A stretch of 64,000 nt of DNA, from NCBI RefSeq assembly GCF_004153165.1, contig NZ_SEMD01000008.1:74269-138268 (forward strand). Direction: 5' to 3'. The position numbers were made by a program, and so were the translations under genes. Below, in pieces: positions 37,155 to 46,915 of this stretch. Numbering within the stretch: position 1 is the first letter of the stretch; each line of letters begins with the position of its first letter. The notes beneath the pieces were generated by a model. That model saw nothing but the letters and a program-made list of their open reading frames with translations, did no database searches and had not been told where the DNA came from. The stretch is from Sporolactobacillus sp. THM7-4 (GTDB taxonomy: Bacteria; Bacillota; Bacilli; Bacillales; Sporolactobacillaceae).

Positions 37155-37826
37155 TCAAAACTTATTTACTTTCGGTGTAAAATAGTGGATCAACTTTTCC
37201 AAAGAAACATCCTGCAGCGACTTGAAACAGCCGTCTACATGCCCGAAAGGCATTTGTTTCGTCACGGCGTTTGGAACGACAATGCAGTATAATCCAGCCT
37301 TCTTCGCAGCGAGAGAGCCGTTAAAAGAATCCTCAATTGCAATCGCTTCTTTCGGCTCAACACCCAGGCTTTCAATGGATTTAATATAAAGCGCGGGATC
37401 AGGCTTCACTCTCTGAACATCATCCCATGATTTGATACTTGTGAAATAATCCGAAAGGCCAAGCCGTTTCAGATGGCGACGCGGCCATTCGCCCCTGGAA
37501 CTTGTTGCAAGGCCGATCTTCAAGTCCAGATCCCTTGCCTGTCTCAGAACAGATTTAACGCCCGGCAGTACTTCTTCTTCATCCACCCGCCTGTTGAATT
37601 CTTCATACCTTTCCTTCTGAAAGGCTTCGCGATCAATATGAACCCCCGATTTTTCCTCGAGGTATCCGAGTGAATCGAAACCGTGCTGCGTGCCGATCGC
37701 CTGACTCCACACGCTGAGCGGCAGATCCACATGATATTTTTTGAACATTTGCTGCATAACCTGATACATGATTCGTTCACTGTCCAGAATGACACCGTCA
37801 AAATCAAAAACAATGGCTTTGATCAT
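37155..37826 (-). CDS. HAD-superfamily sugar phosphatase / beta-phosphoglucomutase-like (YhcW-like)
   Basis: About 223 aa. Motif I is FDFDGVILDSE, motif II is LATSSRG, the motif III lysine is in RVKPDP and motif IV is AIEDSFNGSLAAKKAG. The helical cap between motifs I and II is of the beta-phosphoglucomutase type. The start at 37826 has AGAAGGG 9 bases upstream; a TTG three codons earlier is less likely. The residues after the first aspartates (DFDG) allow phosphatase or mutase activity, so substrate is open. Confidence 0.82.
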   Translation of the reverse strand: MIKAIVFDFDGVILDSERIMYQVMQQMFKKYHVDLPLSVWSQAIGTQHGFDSLGYLEEKSGVHIDREAFQKERYEEFNRRVDEEEVLPGVKSVLRQARDLDLKIGLATSSRGEWPRRHLKRLGLSDYFTSIKSWDDVQRVKPDPALYIKSIESLGVEPKEAIAIEDSFNGSLAAKKAGLYCIVVPNAVTKQMPFGHVDGCFKSLQDVSLEKLIHYFTPKVNKF

Positions 37827-37835
37827 TTCAAACAA

Positions 37836-38215
37836 CCCTTCTGCGTGGTCTCGTTTTATATTTTAACACGGCATATCAACTAAAATTAGAAATAACATAA
37901 ATTCTTCTCATTTTTAAAACATGTTTTGCTGTTTTTCGACTGTTTTTGACAGGCTGTTCACGTGCTCTTATGGAAAAGCTCCGCTGATAAACAAACACCC
38001 GGATAGCGGGCAGAACCTTTATCTTTTCGCCCGAGATTCTATAAAAAGAGTCAAGATCTTACTGGCCATGCATAAACTAAATTAATCAACCTTCTTCAGA
38101 GGTGGTGCAAAATTTATCATTTCATACCTGGTGAATTGTTTAAATCCTTTGCACCCTTAATCGTTATACAGGTATCGTACAGATTGTGCCCGGCTCATAT
38201 TTAAAAAACAAAGGA
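37836..38215. other. Intergenic region upstream of yhbH
   Basis: About 390 bases between divergent genes. It should hold the yhbH promoter; in B. subtilis yhbH and prkA belong to the mother-cell SigE regulon, but I could not find a convincing SigE -35/-10 pair. No gene is seen. Confidence 0.35.
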
Positions 38216-38225
38216 GGAACCGCTC

Positions 38226-39383
38226 TTGTCAAACTATTTGATTTCTGAAGAGCAGTGGGATCTGCATAAGAAGGGATATCAGGACCAGCGCAGGCACGCG
38301 GAAAAGGTGAAGGAAGCGATAAAGAACAATCTTCCGGATCTGATCAGCAGTGAAAGCATCATCCTTTCCGACGGTAAGAAGATGACCCGGATTCCGATCC
38401 GTTCATTAGATGAGTACAAATTGCGTTATAACTATGAAAAAACAAAGCACGTCGGGCAAGGCGGGGGAAAGAGCAAAGTAGGCGATGTAATCGCGAGAGT
38501 TCCGGCCAAACAGGCTGCAGATGGTCCGGGAAAAGGGAAAGGAGCAGGGGATAAGCCCGGAGTCGATTATTTTGAAGCCAACGTCTCAATCATGGAGCTT
38601 GAAAATCTCTTTTTCAAAGAACTGGAACTCCCCCATCTCAAGCAAAAACGCGAGGCAGATATTGTGGTCGACAGCATCGATTACCGTGACATCCGACGGA
38701 AAGGCTTAATGGGCAATATCGATAAGCGCCGGACCATTCTTTCTGCGATCAAAAGAAATGCCCGCTCCGGGAAAGCGCAAATCTACCCGATCCACGAGGA
38801 AGACCTTCGTTTCAAGACATGGGAGACGATCGTCAGACCTGAAAGCAAAGCCGTCGTTCTCGCGCTCATGGACACGAGCGGATCTATGGGTGTCTGGGAG
38901 AAATATATCGCCCGCAGTTTCTTTTTCTGGATGGCCCGATTCCTGCGAACGAAATACGAGAAAGTAACGATCCAATTTATTGCCCATCACACCGAGGCAA
39001 AAGTGGTCAGTGAAGAAGATTTTTTCTCTAAAGGAGAAAGCGGCGGAACAATCTGCTCGTCTGCCTATGTTAAGGCATTGGAACTCATTCATTCATCGTA
39101 TCCACCGTCGAAGTACAATATCTATCCGTTCCATTTTTCTGATGGGGATAACTTGTCTTCCGACAATCCGAAATGTATTCGTCTCGTAAAAGAGATCATG
39201 TCGATGACCGACTTTTTCGGATACGGAGAAATCAACCCCTATCACCGGTCCAGTACATTGATGAGCGCCTACCGTACTTTAAACGATGAAGCCTTCAGTT
39301 CTTATATATTAAAACAGAAGAGTGACGTGTATTATGCGATGAAGCACTTTTTCGGCAAAAAGCCTGAGAGTGTCGTTGTCTGA
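38226..39383 (+). CDS. yhbH: Sporulation protein YhbH (DUF444)
   Basis: 385 aa, DUF444 family. It has the N-terminal [21 protein letters not shown] helix, a Gly/Lys-rich stretch at about 78-117, and a von Willebrand A-like domain with the metal site DTSGSMG. The start is TTG at 38226, 8 bases after AGGAGG. YhbH works with PrkA and SpoVR in sporulating Bacillus and in the E. coli YeaG-YeaH-YcgB set. Here it is on the plus strand, while prkA is on the minus strand 2 kb away. Confidence 0.93.
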   Translation: MSNYLISEEQWDLHKKGYQDQRRHAEKVKEAIKNNLPDLISSESIILSDGKKMTRIPIRSLDEYKLRYNYEKTKHVGQGGGKSKVGDVIARVPAKQAADGPGKGKGAGDKPGVDYFEANVSIMELENLFFKELELPHLKQKREADIVVDSIDYRDIRRKGLMGNIDKRRTILSAIKRNARSGKAQIYPIHEEDLRFKTWETIVRPESKAVVLALMDTSGSMGVWEKYIARSFFFWMARFLRTKYEKVTIQFIAHHTEAKVVSEEDFFSKGESGGTICSSAYVKALELIHSSYPPSKYNIYPFHFSDGDNLSSDNPKCIRLVKEIMSMTDFFGYGEINPYHRSSTLMSAYRTLNDEAFSSYILKQKSDVYYAMKHFFGKKPESVVV

Positions 39384-39439
39384 AAAAACCCGTCAAACAC
39401 AATCTTTGTATGCAAACGATTCATCTATGGTGCATGAAA

Positions 39440-39467
39440 CCGGGCCAACAGCCTGGTCCTTTTTTTA
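39440..39467 (+). terminator. yhbH terminator
   Basis: ACCGGGC (39440-39446) pairs with GCCTGGT (39452-39458) with one G-U pair, then CC and seven T residues. Confidence 0.75.
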
Positions 39468-39614
39468 CCTTCTCAGAAAAGGTGCGATCTGCAACCATTA
39501 AAAGGACGAAAAAACAGACAAAGCCGTGCCTTTGGTCCCGACTAAGCCATCGTTTCCCTTCTATAATTTACGCTGCTTTTTTTTCCATTCTTTTCGTGTG
39601 AAGAAAACCGGGGA

Positions 39615-40172
39615 TCAGCGCACGATACCGAAACTTTTCAGCGGCCAGTAGCGCAGGGCAACTTTACCCACCACTTCGGACTGCCTGACAAAGCCGAAAA
39701 CCCGGCTGTCCGCACTGTTCTGTCTGTTGTCCCCCATCACCCAAAGTTCACCTTTCGGCACACGCGTTTTACCGGTCAATCCCTTTAATTTAAAATCCCA
39801 GGTCATCTGTCCGCTCAGCAGCTGATTCTTATATTGTTTCAGAAACACTTCTTTAACCGGTTTGTCATTGATATATAATTGATCATTGGCATACATGATT
39901 TTATCTCCAGGAAGGCCGATCACCCGTTTGACATAATCGTCTTTTCTTGTGGCATGAAAAATCACGATGTCAAAACGTTCAGGCTGACTGAATTTGTAAT
40001 CTATTTTATTAACAATAAGCCGGTCGCCACTTTTCAAGGCAGGCTGCATCGATGGACCGTCAACGATATAATTGCCATAAATGAAGGTTCGAACGATGAT
40101 GACAACGAGAATGGCGATACCGATCGCCCGTATCCATGCGAATGCCTCGCTTTTTTTCTTTTTTTGCTCCAT
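39615..40172 (-). CDS. Type I signal peptidase (first of two)
   Basis: About 185 aa. One N-terminal membrane helix (AIGIAILVVIIVRTFIYG) is followed by the catalytic serine in DGPSMQPAL and lysine in DDYVKRVIGLPGD, and the late box GDNRQNSADSR. It cleaves signal peptides outside the membrane. The start at 40172 has AGAGG 10 bases before it; an ATG at 40211 is a possible longer start. It is 54% or so alike by eye to the second copy at 40676, but no alignment was run, so I call it only a paralogue. Confidence 0.92.
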   Translation of the reverse strand: MEQKKKKSEAFAWIRAIGIAILVVIIVRTFIYGNYIVDGPSMQPALKSGDRLIVNKIDYKFSQPERFDIVIFHATRKDDYVKRVIGLPGDKIMYANDQLYINDKPVKEVFLKQYKNQLLSGQMTWDFKLKGLTGKTRVPKGELWVMGDNRQNSADSRVFGFVRQSEVVGKVALRYWPLKSFGIVR

Positions 40173-40345
40173 CTGATAACAACCTCTCTCTTCTCCTCGT
40201 GAACGTTTCATATATGAGATAGATGAGAAAACGGGGATTACGGCTGCGACCGGTTATTTCGAGTCCATCTTAGCAGCCGGATTCAATTTTAACTCTACAT
40301 GATCCGTCTTCCGTTCACAAGGCAGGCCAAAAATTTTCAGGCTAT

Positions 40346-40591
40346 TTTTTTGCCCAACTTTTCAGGATTTTTGCCCGACTTTCGGATCGTTTTGCCCGAC
40401 TCTGGAACGGTTTTGCCCGACTCCGATTTTTTTGCCCGACTTTTCAGGCGTTTTGCCCGACTTCCGGATCGTTTTGCCCGACTCTGGAACGGTTTTGCCC
40501 GACTCCGATTTTTTTGCTCGACTTTTCAGGCGTTTTGCCCGACTCCGATTTTTTTGCCCGACTTTCGGATCGTTTTGCCCGACTCCGATTC
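40346..40591. repeat. Second array of the TTTTGCYCRACT family, 12 units
   Basis: Twelve GCYCRACT cores between the two signal peptidase genes. The tail words follow an ordered series: TTTCAGG, TTCGGATCG, CTGGAACGG, CCGAT, then again TTTCAGGCG, TTCCGGATCG, CTGGAACGG, CCGAT, showing a higher-order period of four units. The words are shared with the 19797-20176 array 20 kb away. Confidence 0.9.
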
Positions 40592-40675
40592 GGCAGCAGG
40601 TTATTCGTCTATTTATTCGTCCTTTAGTCGCCAGGCAAACGAAAAGCGCCGTTCTTCGCAGCGCTTTCCGTTTGC

Positions 40676-41248
40676 TCATTCAGTTTTTACAATCAGATTC
40701 AGGATGCCGAACTCATCCGCCGGCCAGTAACGTATATCTACCTTGCCGACGATATTCTTTTCATCGACGAAACCAAAAATCCGGCTGTCCACACTGTTAC
40801 GTCTATTGTCTCCCATAACCCAAACTTTCCCTTTTGGAACGCGGCTCACACCCGTCTGCTGCTTCAGATTAAAATTTTCTGTCAGATTTTCTCCGCCAGG
40901 CAGTTTTTTCTTGTAGGGGCGCAGATACGGCTCGTTAACGGGTTTTCCATTAATATACAATTGATCGTCCTGATAAGATATCGTATCCCCGGGAAGACCG
41001 ATCACCCGCTTCACATAATCGTCAGTTGCCGTCGCATGAAAAATGATGACATCGAAACGGTGCGGCTTACTGATTTTATAGCCGATTTTATTAACGATCA
41101 GCCGATTGCCGTCCTGAAGCGTTGGCATCATCGACTCCCCTCTGACTATATAGTTGCTGAAAATAAAATGACGAATGAACAGGGCAACAACCACGGCAAC
41201 AACAAACGCCTTCACCCAGCTCCAAACTTCTTTCCTTGAAAAATTCAT
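40676..41248 (-). CDS. Type I signal peptidase (second of two)
   Basis: About 190 aa with the same plan: an N-terminal helix (AFVVAVVVALFIRHFIF), catalytic Ser in RGESMMPTL, Lys in DDYVKRVIGLPGD, and the GDNRRNSVDSR box. The start at 41248 (MNFSRKEVW) has CAGGGGAAAGTC before it. The two paralogues are separated by the repeat array and both point the same way. Together they interrupt the region between yhbH and prkA. Different substrate sets or growth phases are possible but not visible here. Confidence 0.93.
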   Translation of the reverse strand: MNFSRKEVWSWVKAFVVAVVVALFIRHFIFSNYIVRGESMMPTLQDGNRLIVNKIGYKISKPHRFDVIIFHATATDDYVKRVIGLPGDTISYQDDQLYINGKPVNEPYLRPYKKKLPGGENLTENFNLKQQTGVSRVPKGKVWVMGDNRRNSVDSRIFGFVDEKNIVGKVDIRYWPADEFGILNLIVKTE

Positions 41249-41329
41249 GACTTTCCCCTGCCTGCTCATGTATAGGACTCGTTCGTTTGAATGTTTATGA
41301 TATGAGCCGTTCAGAACACAATCAAAAAA

Positions 41330-43225
41330 TTACCGGTTGAGCAAACTGCCCACATATCTTAATAATTCGTTCGCCGACGTCGTATTATAACCGTATTCGT
41401 CGACAAGCCGCGCGATCACTTCATTAATTCGTTTCAACTGTGTTTCGTCGGGTGTCTTACTTGATGTTGTAATCTTGACCACATCTTTCAGATCGGCGAA
41501 TAATTTTTTCTGAATCGCCTCTTTCAGACGTTCATGCGACTGATAATTGAATCGTTTGCCTTTGCGCGCATAGGCGGAAATCCGGATCAGGATTTCTTCG
41601 CGGAAGGCTTTCTTTGCGTTTTCCGAAATACCGATTTGTTCTTCAATCGACCGCATCAGTTTTTCATCAGGGTCGACCTCATCTCCGGTAATCGGATCAA
41701 ATATTTTATTACTGTTGCAATAGGCCTCGACATTATCCAGATAGTTATCCATCAAAGTCTTAGCTGATTCCTCGAACGAATAAACAAACGCCTTCTGGAC
41801 TTCCCGCTTGGCGAGCTCATCATATTCGCGGCGCGCGATCGCGATAAACTCGGTATAGCGCTCTTTGTCCTCTTCGGTTATCGACGGATGCTGATCGAGT
41901 CCCTCTTTGATCGATCGAAGGATGTCAAGCGCATTGATTGACGGTATACCCTTCTTTATGATTGCGGAAGAAATCCTGTTGATTACATAACGCGGGTCGA
42001 TACCGCTCATTCCTTCATCGGAAAATTCGTGTTTGAGTTCCTTGATATCCGCCTCATTAAAACCTTCAACCATTTCCCCGTCGTAGAGCCTCATCTTTTT
42101 AACCAAATCGATTCCGCGGCTCTTAGATTCCTTCAGCCGGGTCAGTATCGAAAATACAGCCGCCGTTCTGAGCGCATGCGGCGCGATATGGACATTGGCC
42201 ACATCGCTTTCTGAAATCAGTTTCCTGTAGATTTTCTCCTCGTCACTGACTCTCAGGTTGTAAGGGACAGGCATAACAATCATTCGTGAATGAAGGGCTT
42301 CGTTCTTCTTATTGCTGATAAATGTTCGGTACTCGGATTCGTTCGTGTGCGCGATGATCAGTTCATCAGCGGAGATCAGCGCGAAGCGGCCCGCTTTAAA
42401 ATTTCCTTCCTGAGTCAGTGAGAGCAGGTGCCATAAAAATTTCTCATCACATTTCAGCATTTCCTGAAATTCCATAAGACCGCGGTTTGCTTTATTTAAT
42501 TCGCCATCAAAACGATAAGCCCGCGGATCCGATTCCGATCCATATTCAGCAATCGTGGAAAAATCGATACTGCCAGTCAGATCGGCAATGTCCTGGGACT
42601 TTGGATCGGACGGACTGAACGTTCCAATTCCGACCCGCTTATCTTCCGACAGAAAAATACGTTCGACAGGCACATCTTCAATCCGCCCGCCATAATCCTT
42701 TTCCAGACGCATCGCATTCAGCGGGGAAAGATTCCCCTCAACTCGTATACCTGTTTCCTCATAAAAGTCATCCCGCAGATGCGGCGGAATGAGATGAAGA
42801 GGATCTTCATGCATCGGGCAGTCCTTAATGGAATAGATGGCTCCCTCATCTGTCCAGGAATACTTTTCAAGTCCCCGTTTCAGCATCGTCACAATCGTCG
42901 ACTTACCACCGCTGACCGGTCCCATTAAAAGCAATATACGTTTCTTGACGTCCAGACGTTTCGCCGCAGGGTGAAAATATTCTTCAACCAGTCTCTCGAT
43001 CGCTTCTTCAAGCCCATAGATTTGTCCATCAAAAAAGTGGTAGCACTTGTGCCCGTTTTGCTCGGATACGCCTGCCGATACAATCATCTGATAAACCCTG
43101 GCATGCGCTGACTGTGCAATCACCGGGTTCTTTTTCACCAATTCCAGGTAGTCTGCAAAGGTCCCTTCCCACTTCAGCTGTTTCTCATAGTCGCGAAATT
43201 CTTTTAGTTTATCAAGAAAGTTCAT
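41330..43225 (-). CDS. prkA: PrkA AAA+ serine protein kinase
   Basis: 631 aa, the same length as in B. subtilis. It begins MNFLDKLKEFRDYEKQLKWEGTFADYL (split: KWEGTFADYLE is the family mark), has Walker A GPVSGGKST and the C-terminal PrkA domain (DPRYVINRISSAI). The start at 43225 follows GGGGGG; an ATG eight codons upstream lacks such a site. Known members are ATP-dependent kinases or AAA+ proteases required in sporulation, acting with YhbH and SpoVR. Confidence 0.96.
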   Translation of the reverse strand: MNFLDKLKEFRDYEKQLKWEGTFADYLELVKKNPVIAQSAHARVYQMIVSAGVSEQNGHKCYHFFDGQIYGLEEAIERLVEEYFHPAAKRLDVKKRILLLMGPVSGGKSTIVTMLKRGLEKYSWTDEGAIYSIKDCPMHEDPLHLIPPHLRDDFYEETGIRVEGNLSPLNAMRLEKDYGGRIEDVPVERIFLSEDKRVGIGTFSPSDPKSQDIADLTGSIDFSTIAEYGSESDPRAYRFDGELNKANRGLMEFQEMLKCDEKFLWHLLSLTQEGNFKAGRFALISADELIIAHTNESEYRTFISNKKNEALHSRMIVMPVPYNLRVSDEEKIYRKLISESDVANVHIAPHALRTAAVFSILTRLKESKSRGIDLVKKMRLYDGEMVEGFNEADIKELKHEFSDEGMSGIDPRYVINRISSAIIKKGIPSINALDILRSIKEGLDQHPSITEEDKERYTEFIAIARREYDELAKREVQKAFVYSFEESAKTLMDNYLDNVEAYCNSNKIFDPITGDEVDPDEKLMRSIEEQIGISENAKKAFREEILIRISAYARKGKRFNYQSHERLKEAIQKKLFADLKDVVKITTSSKTPDETQLKRINEVIARLVDEYGYNTTSANELLRYVGSLLNR

Positions 43226-43396
43226 ATAATCCCCCCAGAAAAGATTCACCCATGTAATAAAGTGTATGCGGGTGCCCGTATATCTTTCATGAAATCTCTG
43301 TCTCTCTCTTTTCCAGCTTCAAAAAGGTTAATGGAGAGGAGATTAATCAATCCATTTTTTTGGGGGGAGTTTCCGCGGGCGAACCTGCCGAACGGT

Positions 43397-43870
43397 TTAT
43401 GTCAGAGCAGGAAAGTTCTGCTGGCGCAGCGCCTCATAAACAATAATCGCTGCGCTGTTAGATAAATTAAGCGAGCGGATCGCCTGTGTCATCGGCAGCC
43501 GAACACACCTGTCTTTATTGGCGGCGACCAAATCTTTTGGAAGGCCTGTTGTTTCTCTTCCGAAGAAAAAGAAATAGTCCTTTTTCCGATCACTGTAATC
43601 AAACTCACTGTACGGACGACTGCCGTCCGTTTCCACATAGTAAAATTCGCCCTTTTTGTGTTTGTTAAAGAAATCATCCAGCGAATCATAATAATGAATG
43701 TCCACAGAAGGCCAGTAATCGAGTCCCGCCCGTTTCAGATGCTTATCATCTGTCGAAAAGCCCAGCGGCCGGATCAGATGCAGCGAGCTGTGCGTTCCGG
43801 CACACGTTCTGGCAATGTTGCCCGTGTTGGGCGGTATCTGCGGCTGATAAAGTACAACATGAATGCTCAT
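43397..43870 (-). CDS. trmL: tRNA (cytidine/uridine-34-2'-O)-methyltransferase TrmL
   Basis: 157 aa SPOUT methyltransferase. VLYQPQIPPNTGNIARTC at the start, FFFGRETTGLP, and the C-terminal knot RLPMTQAIRSLNLSNSAAI are all diagnostic. It methylates the wobble ribose of certain leucine tRNAs. In B. subtilis (cspR) it sits next to yhbB and queG, as here. Confidence 0.95.
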   Translation of the reverse strand: MSIHVVLYQPQIPPNTGNIARTCAGTHSSLHLIRPLGFSTDDKHLKRAGLDYWPSVDIHYYDSLDDFFNKHKKGEFYYVETDGSRPYSEFDYSDRKKDYFFFFGRETTGLPKDLVAANKDRCVRLPMTQAIRSLNLSNSAAIIVYEALRQQNFPALT

Positions 43871-44026
43871 TTTTCCTGTACACCTCTGACGGTTGCTTCA
43901 AAACAGGCGGTATGGCAGAGCCGCTTTCCGCCTGTGCCCGGGATCTGTTCATTCGGCTTTCGCCGCATGATCATCGAGCCGCTTATCATAGAGAAAATCT
44001 AAATTATTATAACACGAAGCGTCCGG

Positions 44027-44935
44027 TTATTTACTGGTATCGTCCAGAATATGAAAAAATTTATACTGAATGTTTTTCGTCCAGGCCGGCGAGTCAAGAT
44101 ACGCCCAGTCCCGAAGACGTGCGTCATACGTGTGAGCATTGACAAGCGGTGCTCCTGATGTGTCCTTCGCCGTGACAAAGGCATTATGGTTCCAGTGCCC
44201 GTCACCTTCAAAATCGTAGCAGATCACATCACCTGGAACCAGCTTTTCCGGCCGGTCAACTTCTACCGCTCCGATGACATTTCCACTTCTGCTCAGATAC
44301 CAGCGAAGGCTATTCGCGACAGCCCAGCTGTAGCTCCAGCCTGGGCGCCTGTACCACCAGCCCCTGCTCCTTACCGGGTAGCCGGACATCGGAATGCCAC
44401 CGGCATGGAGACACTGCGACACGTAATTGGTACAGTCATTCTCCACCTTAAGATAAGCCGGATTACGCCGGTTCCACCATTGCTCGGCATAACGGATTGC
44501 AGCAAGCCGGTTATAAGGGCCGCGGAGATGCCGCGCACCGTCATCATCTTTCTGAACCGGAGTCAATTCATGGCTTTCTTCCATTAAGAGAGGCGGCTTT
44601 ATCAACCGATCGGTAAATAGATGAGCTTCGCGAACGACAGCCTGCCGGTCTTCAACTCGCTCTTCTACGTAGAACTGGTCATCGCGACTGATCAGCCACC
44701 GGGTCTGCAAACGATAATCAATCACCTTGTCCTCTCTTTTTTCTTCAAGATGCACAACTTTGGCATGTACCATTGCCTTTTTAATTTCGGCTCCCTTGTC
44801 TTGTAAAAGCTCGATTTTCCTGTTCACCAACGATTGCTCGCTGGCACTCAGGACTGCCCCGGCCGGGTTCGATCGAGTTACCCAGCGTTCCCCCAGCCGC
44901 CGAATATGCGCCTGAAAGGGTTTTTCCCATTCCAT
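44027..44935 (-). CDS. yhbB: Amidase_6 domain protein (YhbB-like)
   Basis: 302 aa. The C-terminal domain reads YNRLAAIRYAEQWWNRRNPAYL, then DCTNYVSQCLHAGGIPM with the likely catalytic Cys, HNAFVT with the His, and NAHTYDA. The N-terminal half is charged and has no signal peptide. The amidase_6 fold is related to papain-like wall amidases; in B. subtilis yhbB sits beside queG and is a sporulation-time gene. Substrate is unknown. Confidence 0.85.
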   Translation of the reverse strand: MEWEKPFQAHIRRLGERWVTRSNPAGAVLSASEQSLVNRKIELLQDKGAEIKKAMVHAKVVHLEEKREDKVIDYRLQTRWLISRDDQFYVEERVEDRQAVVREAHLFTDRLIKPPLLMEESHELTPVQKDDDGARHLRGPYNRLAAIRYAEQWWNRRNPAYLKVENDCTNYVSQCLHAGGIPMSGYPVRSRGWWYRRPGWSYSWAVANSLRWYLSRSGNVIGAVEVDRPEKLVPGDVICYDFEGDGHWNHNAFVTAKDTSGAPLVNAHTYDARLRDWAYLDSPAWTKNIQYKFFHILDDTSK

Positions 44936-45038
44936 TCAGCCACCCGCTTTCGACGTATTTTAACGTCATAACCTATGCGGCTTCCATGAAAAGCATACCT
45001 TGCCACTCAGGATCTTCACTGTCTTTCAGCCGGATGAA

Positions 45039-45575
45039 TCAGCAATGGACGGCTGAGAATGTCTCCTTTTCCATCCCGAGCAGCCATTTTTTCTTATCCA
45101 GTCCGCCGCCGTATCCGACAAGCGATCCGTCTCTTCCGACCACCCGGTGGCAGGGAACGACAATCGGAATCGGATTCCTGTTATTCGCAGCTCCTACCGC
45201 TCGAACCGCTTTCGGGCGGCCGATCCCGATTGCAACGTCTTTATAGGAACACGTCTTTCCGTATGGAATGGTTTGAAGATAGGCCCAGACTTCCTTTTGA
45301 AAAGGGGTCCCCTTCATAAAAAGCGGCAAGTCAAATGTTTTCCTTTCTCTGGCAAAGTATCTGCGTATTTGGTCTGCGGCCTGCCTGCAGGCATCGGCGC
45401 TTTCTCTCAGTCCTGCCGGCAGGCCCTGTCGCCGGGTCCAGGCGGTCAGAGCTTCGCGAGTTTCACGAAGTGCTCCAAAATCAATATGGCACAATTGCTG
45501 ATCGTAGACAGCTAAAGTCAGCGGGCCAATCGGAGTCGTCAGCTCACAGACAGCTAATTCGTTTTTTTCTACCAT
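45039..45575 (-). CDS. ogt: Methylated-DNA-[protein]-cysteine S-methyltransferase
   Basis: 178 aa. The acceptor cysteine is in IPIVVPCHRVVG, preceded by the DNA-binding GTPFQKEVWAYLQTIPYGKTCSY. It removes methyl groups from O6-methylguanine in a one-time reaction. It lies 25 bases after queG in the same direction, so the two are probably co-transcribed. Confidence 0.95.
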   Translation of the reverse strand: MVEKNELAVCELTTPIGPLTLAVYDQQLCHIDFGALRETREALTAWTRRQGLPAGLRESADACRQAADQIRRYFARERKTFDLPLFMKGTPFQKEVWAYLQTIPYGKTCSYKDVAIGIGRPKAVRAVGAANNRNPIPIVVPCHRVVGRDGSLVGYGGGLDKKKWLLGMEKETFSAVHC

Positions 45576-45599
45576 ACACGATCGTCCTCCCCAGCCGGG

Positions 45600-46820
45600 T
45601 TATTCGTTCAGCTCGCCCAGCCGTTTGATGTTCTTTTTCTGGGAAATAACCGTCAGGGTAAGCTGGTTCCCTGAAGCAGCCAGTTGATGTTTGATTCCTT
45701 CCCGCACCTTCTCGTCTTCTTCATTCTCTAATAACTTTTGCAGCGTTTCACATATGCGGCGGCGCTCGTTATCCTCAAACCTGTCCCACATTTTTGCAAG
45801 TGACCAGACAGCCGCACGGCGGATGACCGGACGTGGATCTTCTCTGAGCAGGCGAAGCATTTCCGGCGCGGCCGTCACATCCTTGTAATTTCCAAGGGCG
45901 ATAATCGCGTTACGCTGAATCGGCTTCCTGCCGCGCCACGATCCAGACAGTTCGCCGAATTTTTCCTTAAACTCCCGGTTTGAAATTGACAGCAGCGGTT
46001 TGAGAAGCGGCCGGGCAAGTTCCGGATCCGGCTCCATCTCTTCATGAAGGTGGCTGTCAACATCCCGGTTATAGGGACAGACCTGCTGGCATGTGTCACA
46101 GCCGTACACCCGGTTACCAACTGCTTTCCGGTAATGTTCAGGTATGTCCTGCTTTATTTGGGTCAGAAAAGCAATACACTTATGGCTGTTCAGCTGTCCG
46201 CCCTGAACAAGCGCCCCGGTCGGACAATGATCGACGCACAGGGTGCAGTCTCCGCATAGATCGGCAGCCGGCTTGTCCGGCGGAAACGGAATATTGGTCA
46301 GCATTTCTCCTAGGTAGACGTAGGATCCAAATTCTTTTGTTATGACATTTGTATTTTTACCGGACCAGCCGATACCCGCCCGTTCGGCAACCGCGCGATC
46401 AGACAATTCGCCGGTATCAACCATGTTTTTAAACTTCGAACCAGGAAGCTCTCCCGCCAGAAATTCACCCATCTTTTGCAGACAGTCTCTCAGTAAAACA
46501 TGATAATCTCTGCCCCATGATACACGGGCAAATGCGCCACGGCGATTCGCTTTCGTGTTTTCAGGATGCCTGGCCATTTTCTTCGGATAGGCGAGTGCAA
46601 TCGAGACAATCGACTGAACCCCGTCCATGAGCAGAGAGGGTTCCGTCCGCTTCTCAATGTCCTTCTTCTCAAAGCCGGACTGATAGCCAAGCGCCTGCTG
46701 CTGATAAAGCCGCGCCTTCAGTTCCGTAAAAGGGTCTGACGTGGTGAACCCGATTTTGTCGACACCGATTTTCTTACTGTATTCGATCAGCCTCTTTTTC
46801 AGCTTCTCAAAATCCGTCAA
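45600..46820 (-). CDS. queG: Epoxyqueuosine reductase QueG
   Basis: 406 aa. The N-terminal cobalamin-binding part is followed by two [4Fe-4S] sites, CGDCTLCVDHCP and CDTCQQVCPYN, then a HEAT-like repeat tail (from about residue 280) ending in VISQKKNIKRLG. It does the last step of queuosine synthesis in tRNA. B. subtilis YhbA has the same plan. It is the first gene of the minus-strand yhb block. Confidence 0.95.
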   Translation of the reverse strand: MTDFEKLKKRLIEYSKKIGVDKIGFTTSDPFTELKARLYQQQALGYQSGFEKKDIEKRTEPSLLMDGVQSIVSIALAYPKKMARHPENTKANRRGAFARVSWGRDYHVLLRDCLQKMGEFLAGELPGSKFKNMVDTGELSDRAVAERAGIGWSGKNTNVITKEFGSYVYLGEMLTNIPFPPDKPAADLCGDCTLCVDHCPTGALVQGGQLNSHKCIAFLTQIKQDIPEHYRKAVGNRVYGCDTCQQVCPYNRDVDSHLHEEMEPDPELARPLLKPLLSISNREFKEKFGELSGSWRGRKPIQRNAIIALGNYKDVTAAPEMLRLLREDPRPVIRRAAVWSLAKMWDRFEDNERRRICETLQKLLENEEDEKVREGIKHQLAASGNQLTLTVISQKKNIKRLGELNE

Positions 46821-46915
46821 TCTTCTCGTTCCCTTCAGCTCAAAATCGCTTTTCGTAAATCATGTTTAAAAATGTGGTACACTGAATGGAGATGATCAGT
46901 CAGGGGGGATGTACC

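Noticed and set aside
37836-38225. SigE promoter before yhbH
   Set aside because: Several partial -10 matches exist, but none has a fitting -35 at 13-15 bases.
40299-40818. Frames across the second array
   Set aside because: Repeat-derived, and partly antisense to the signal peptidase gene.
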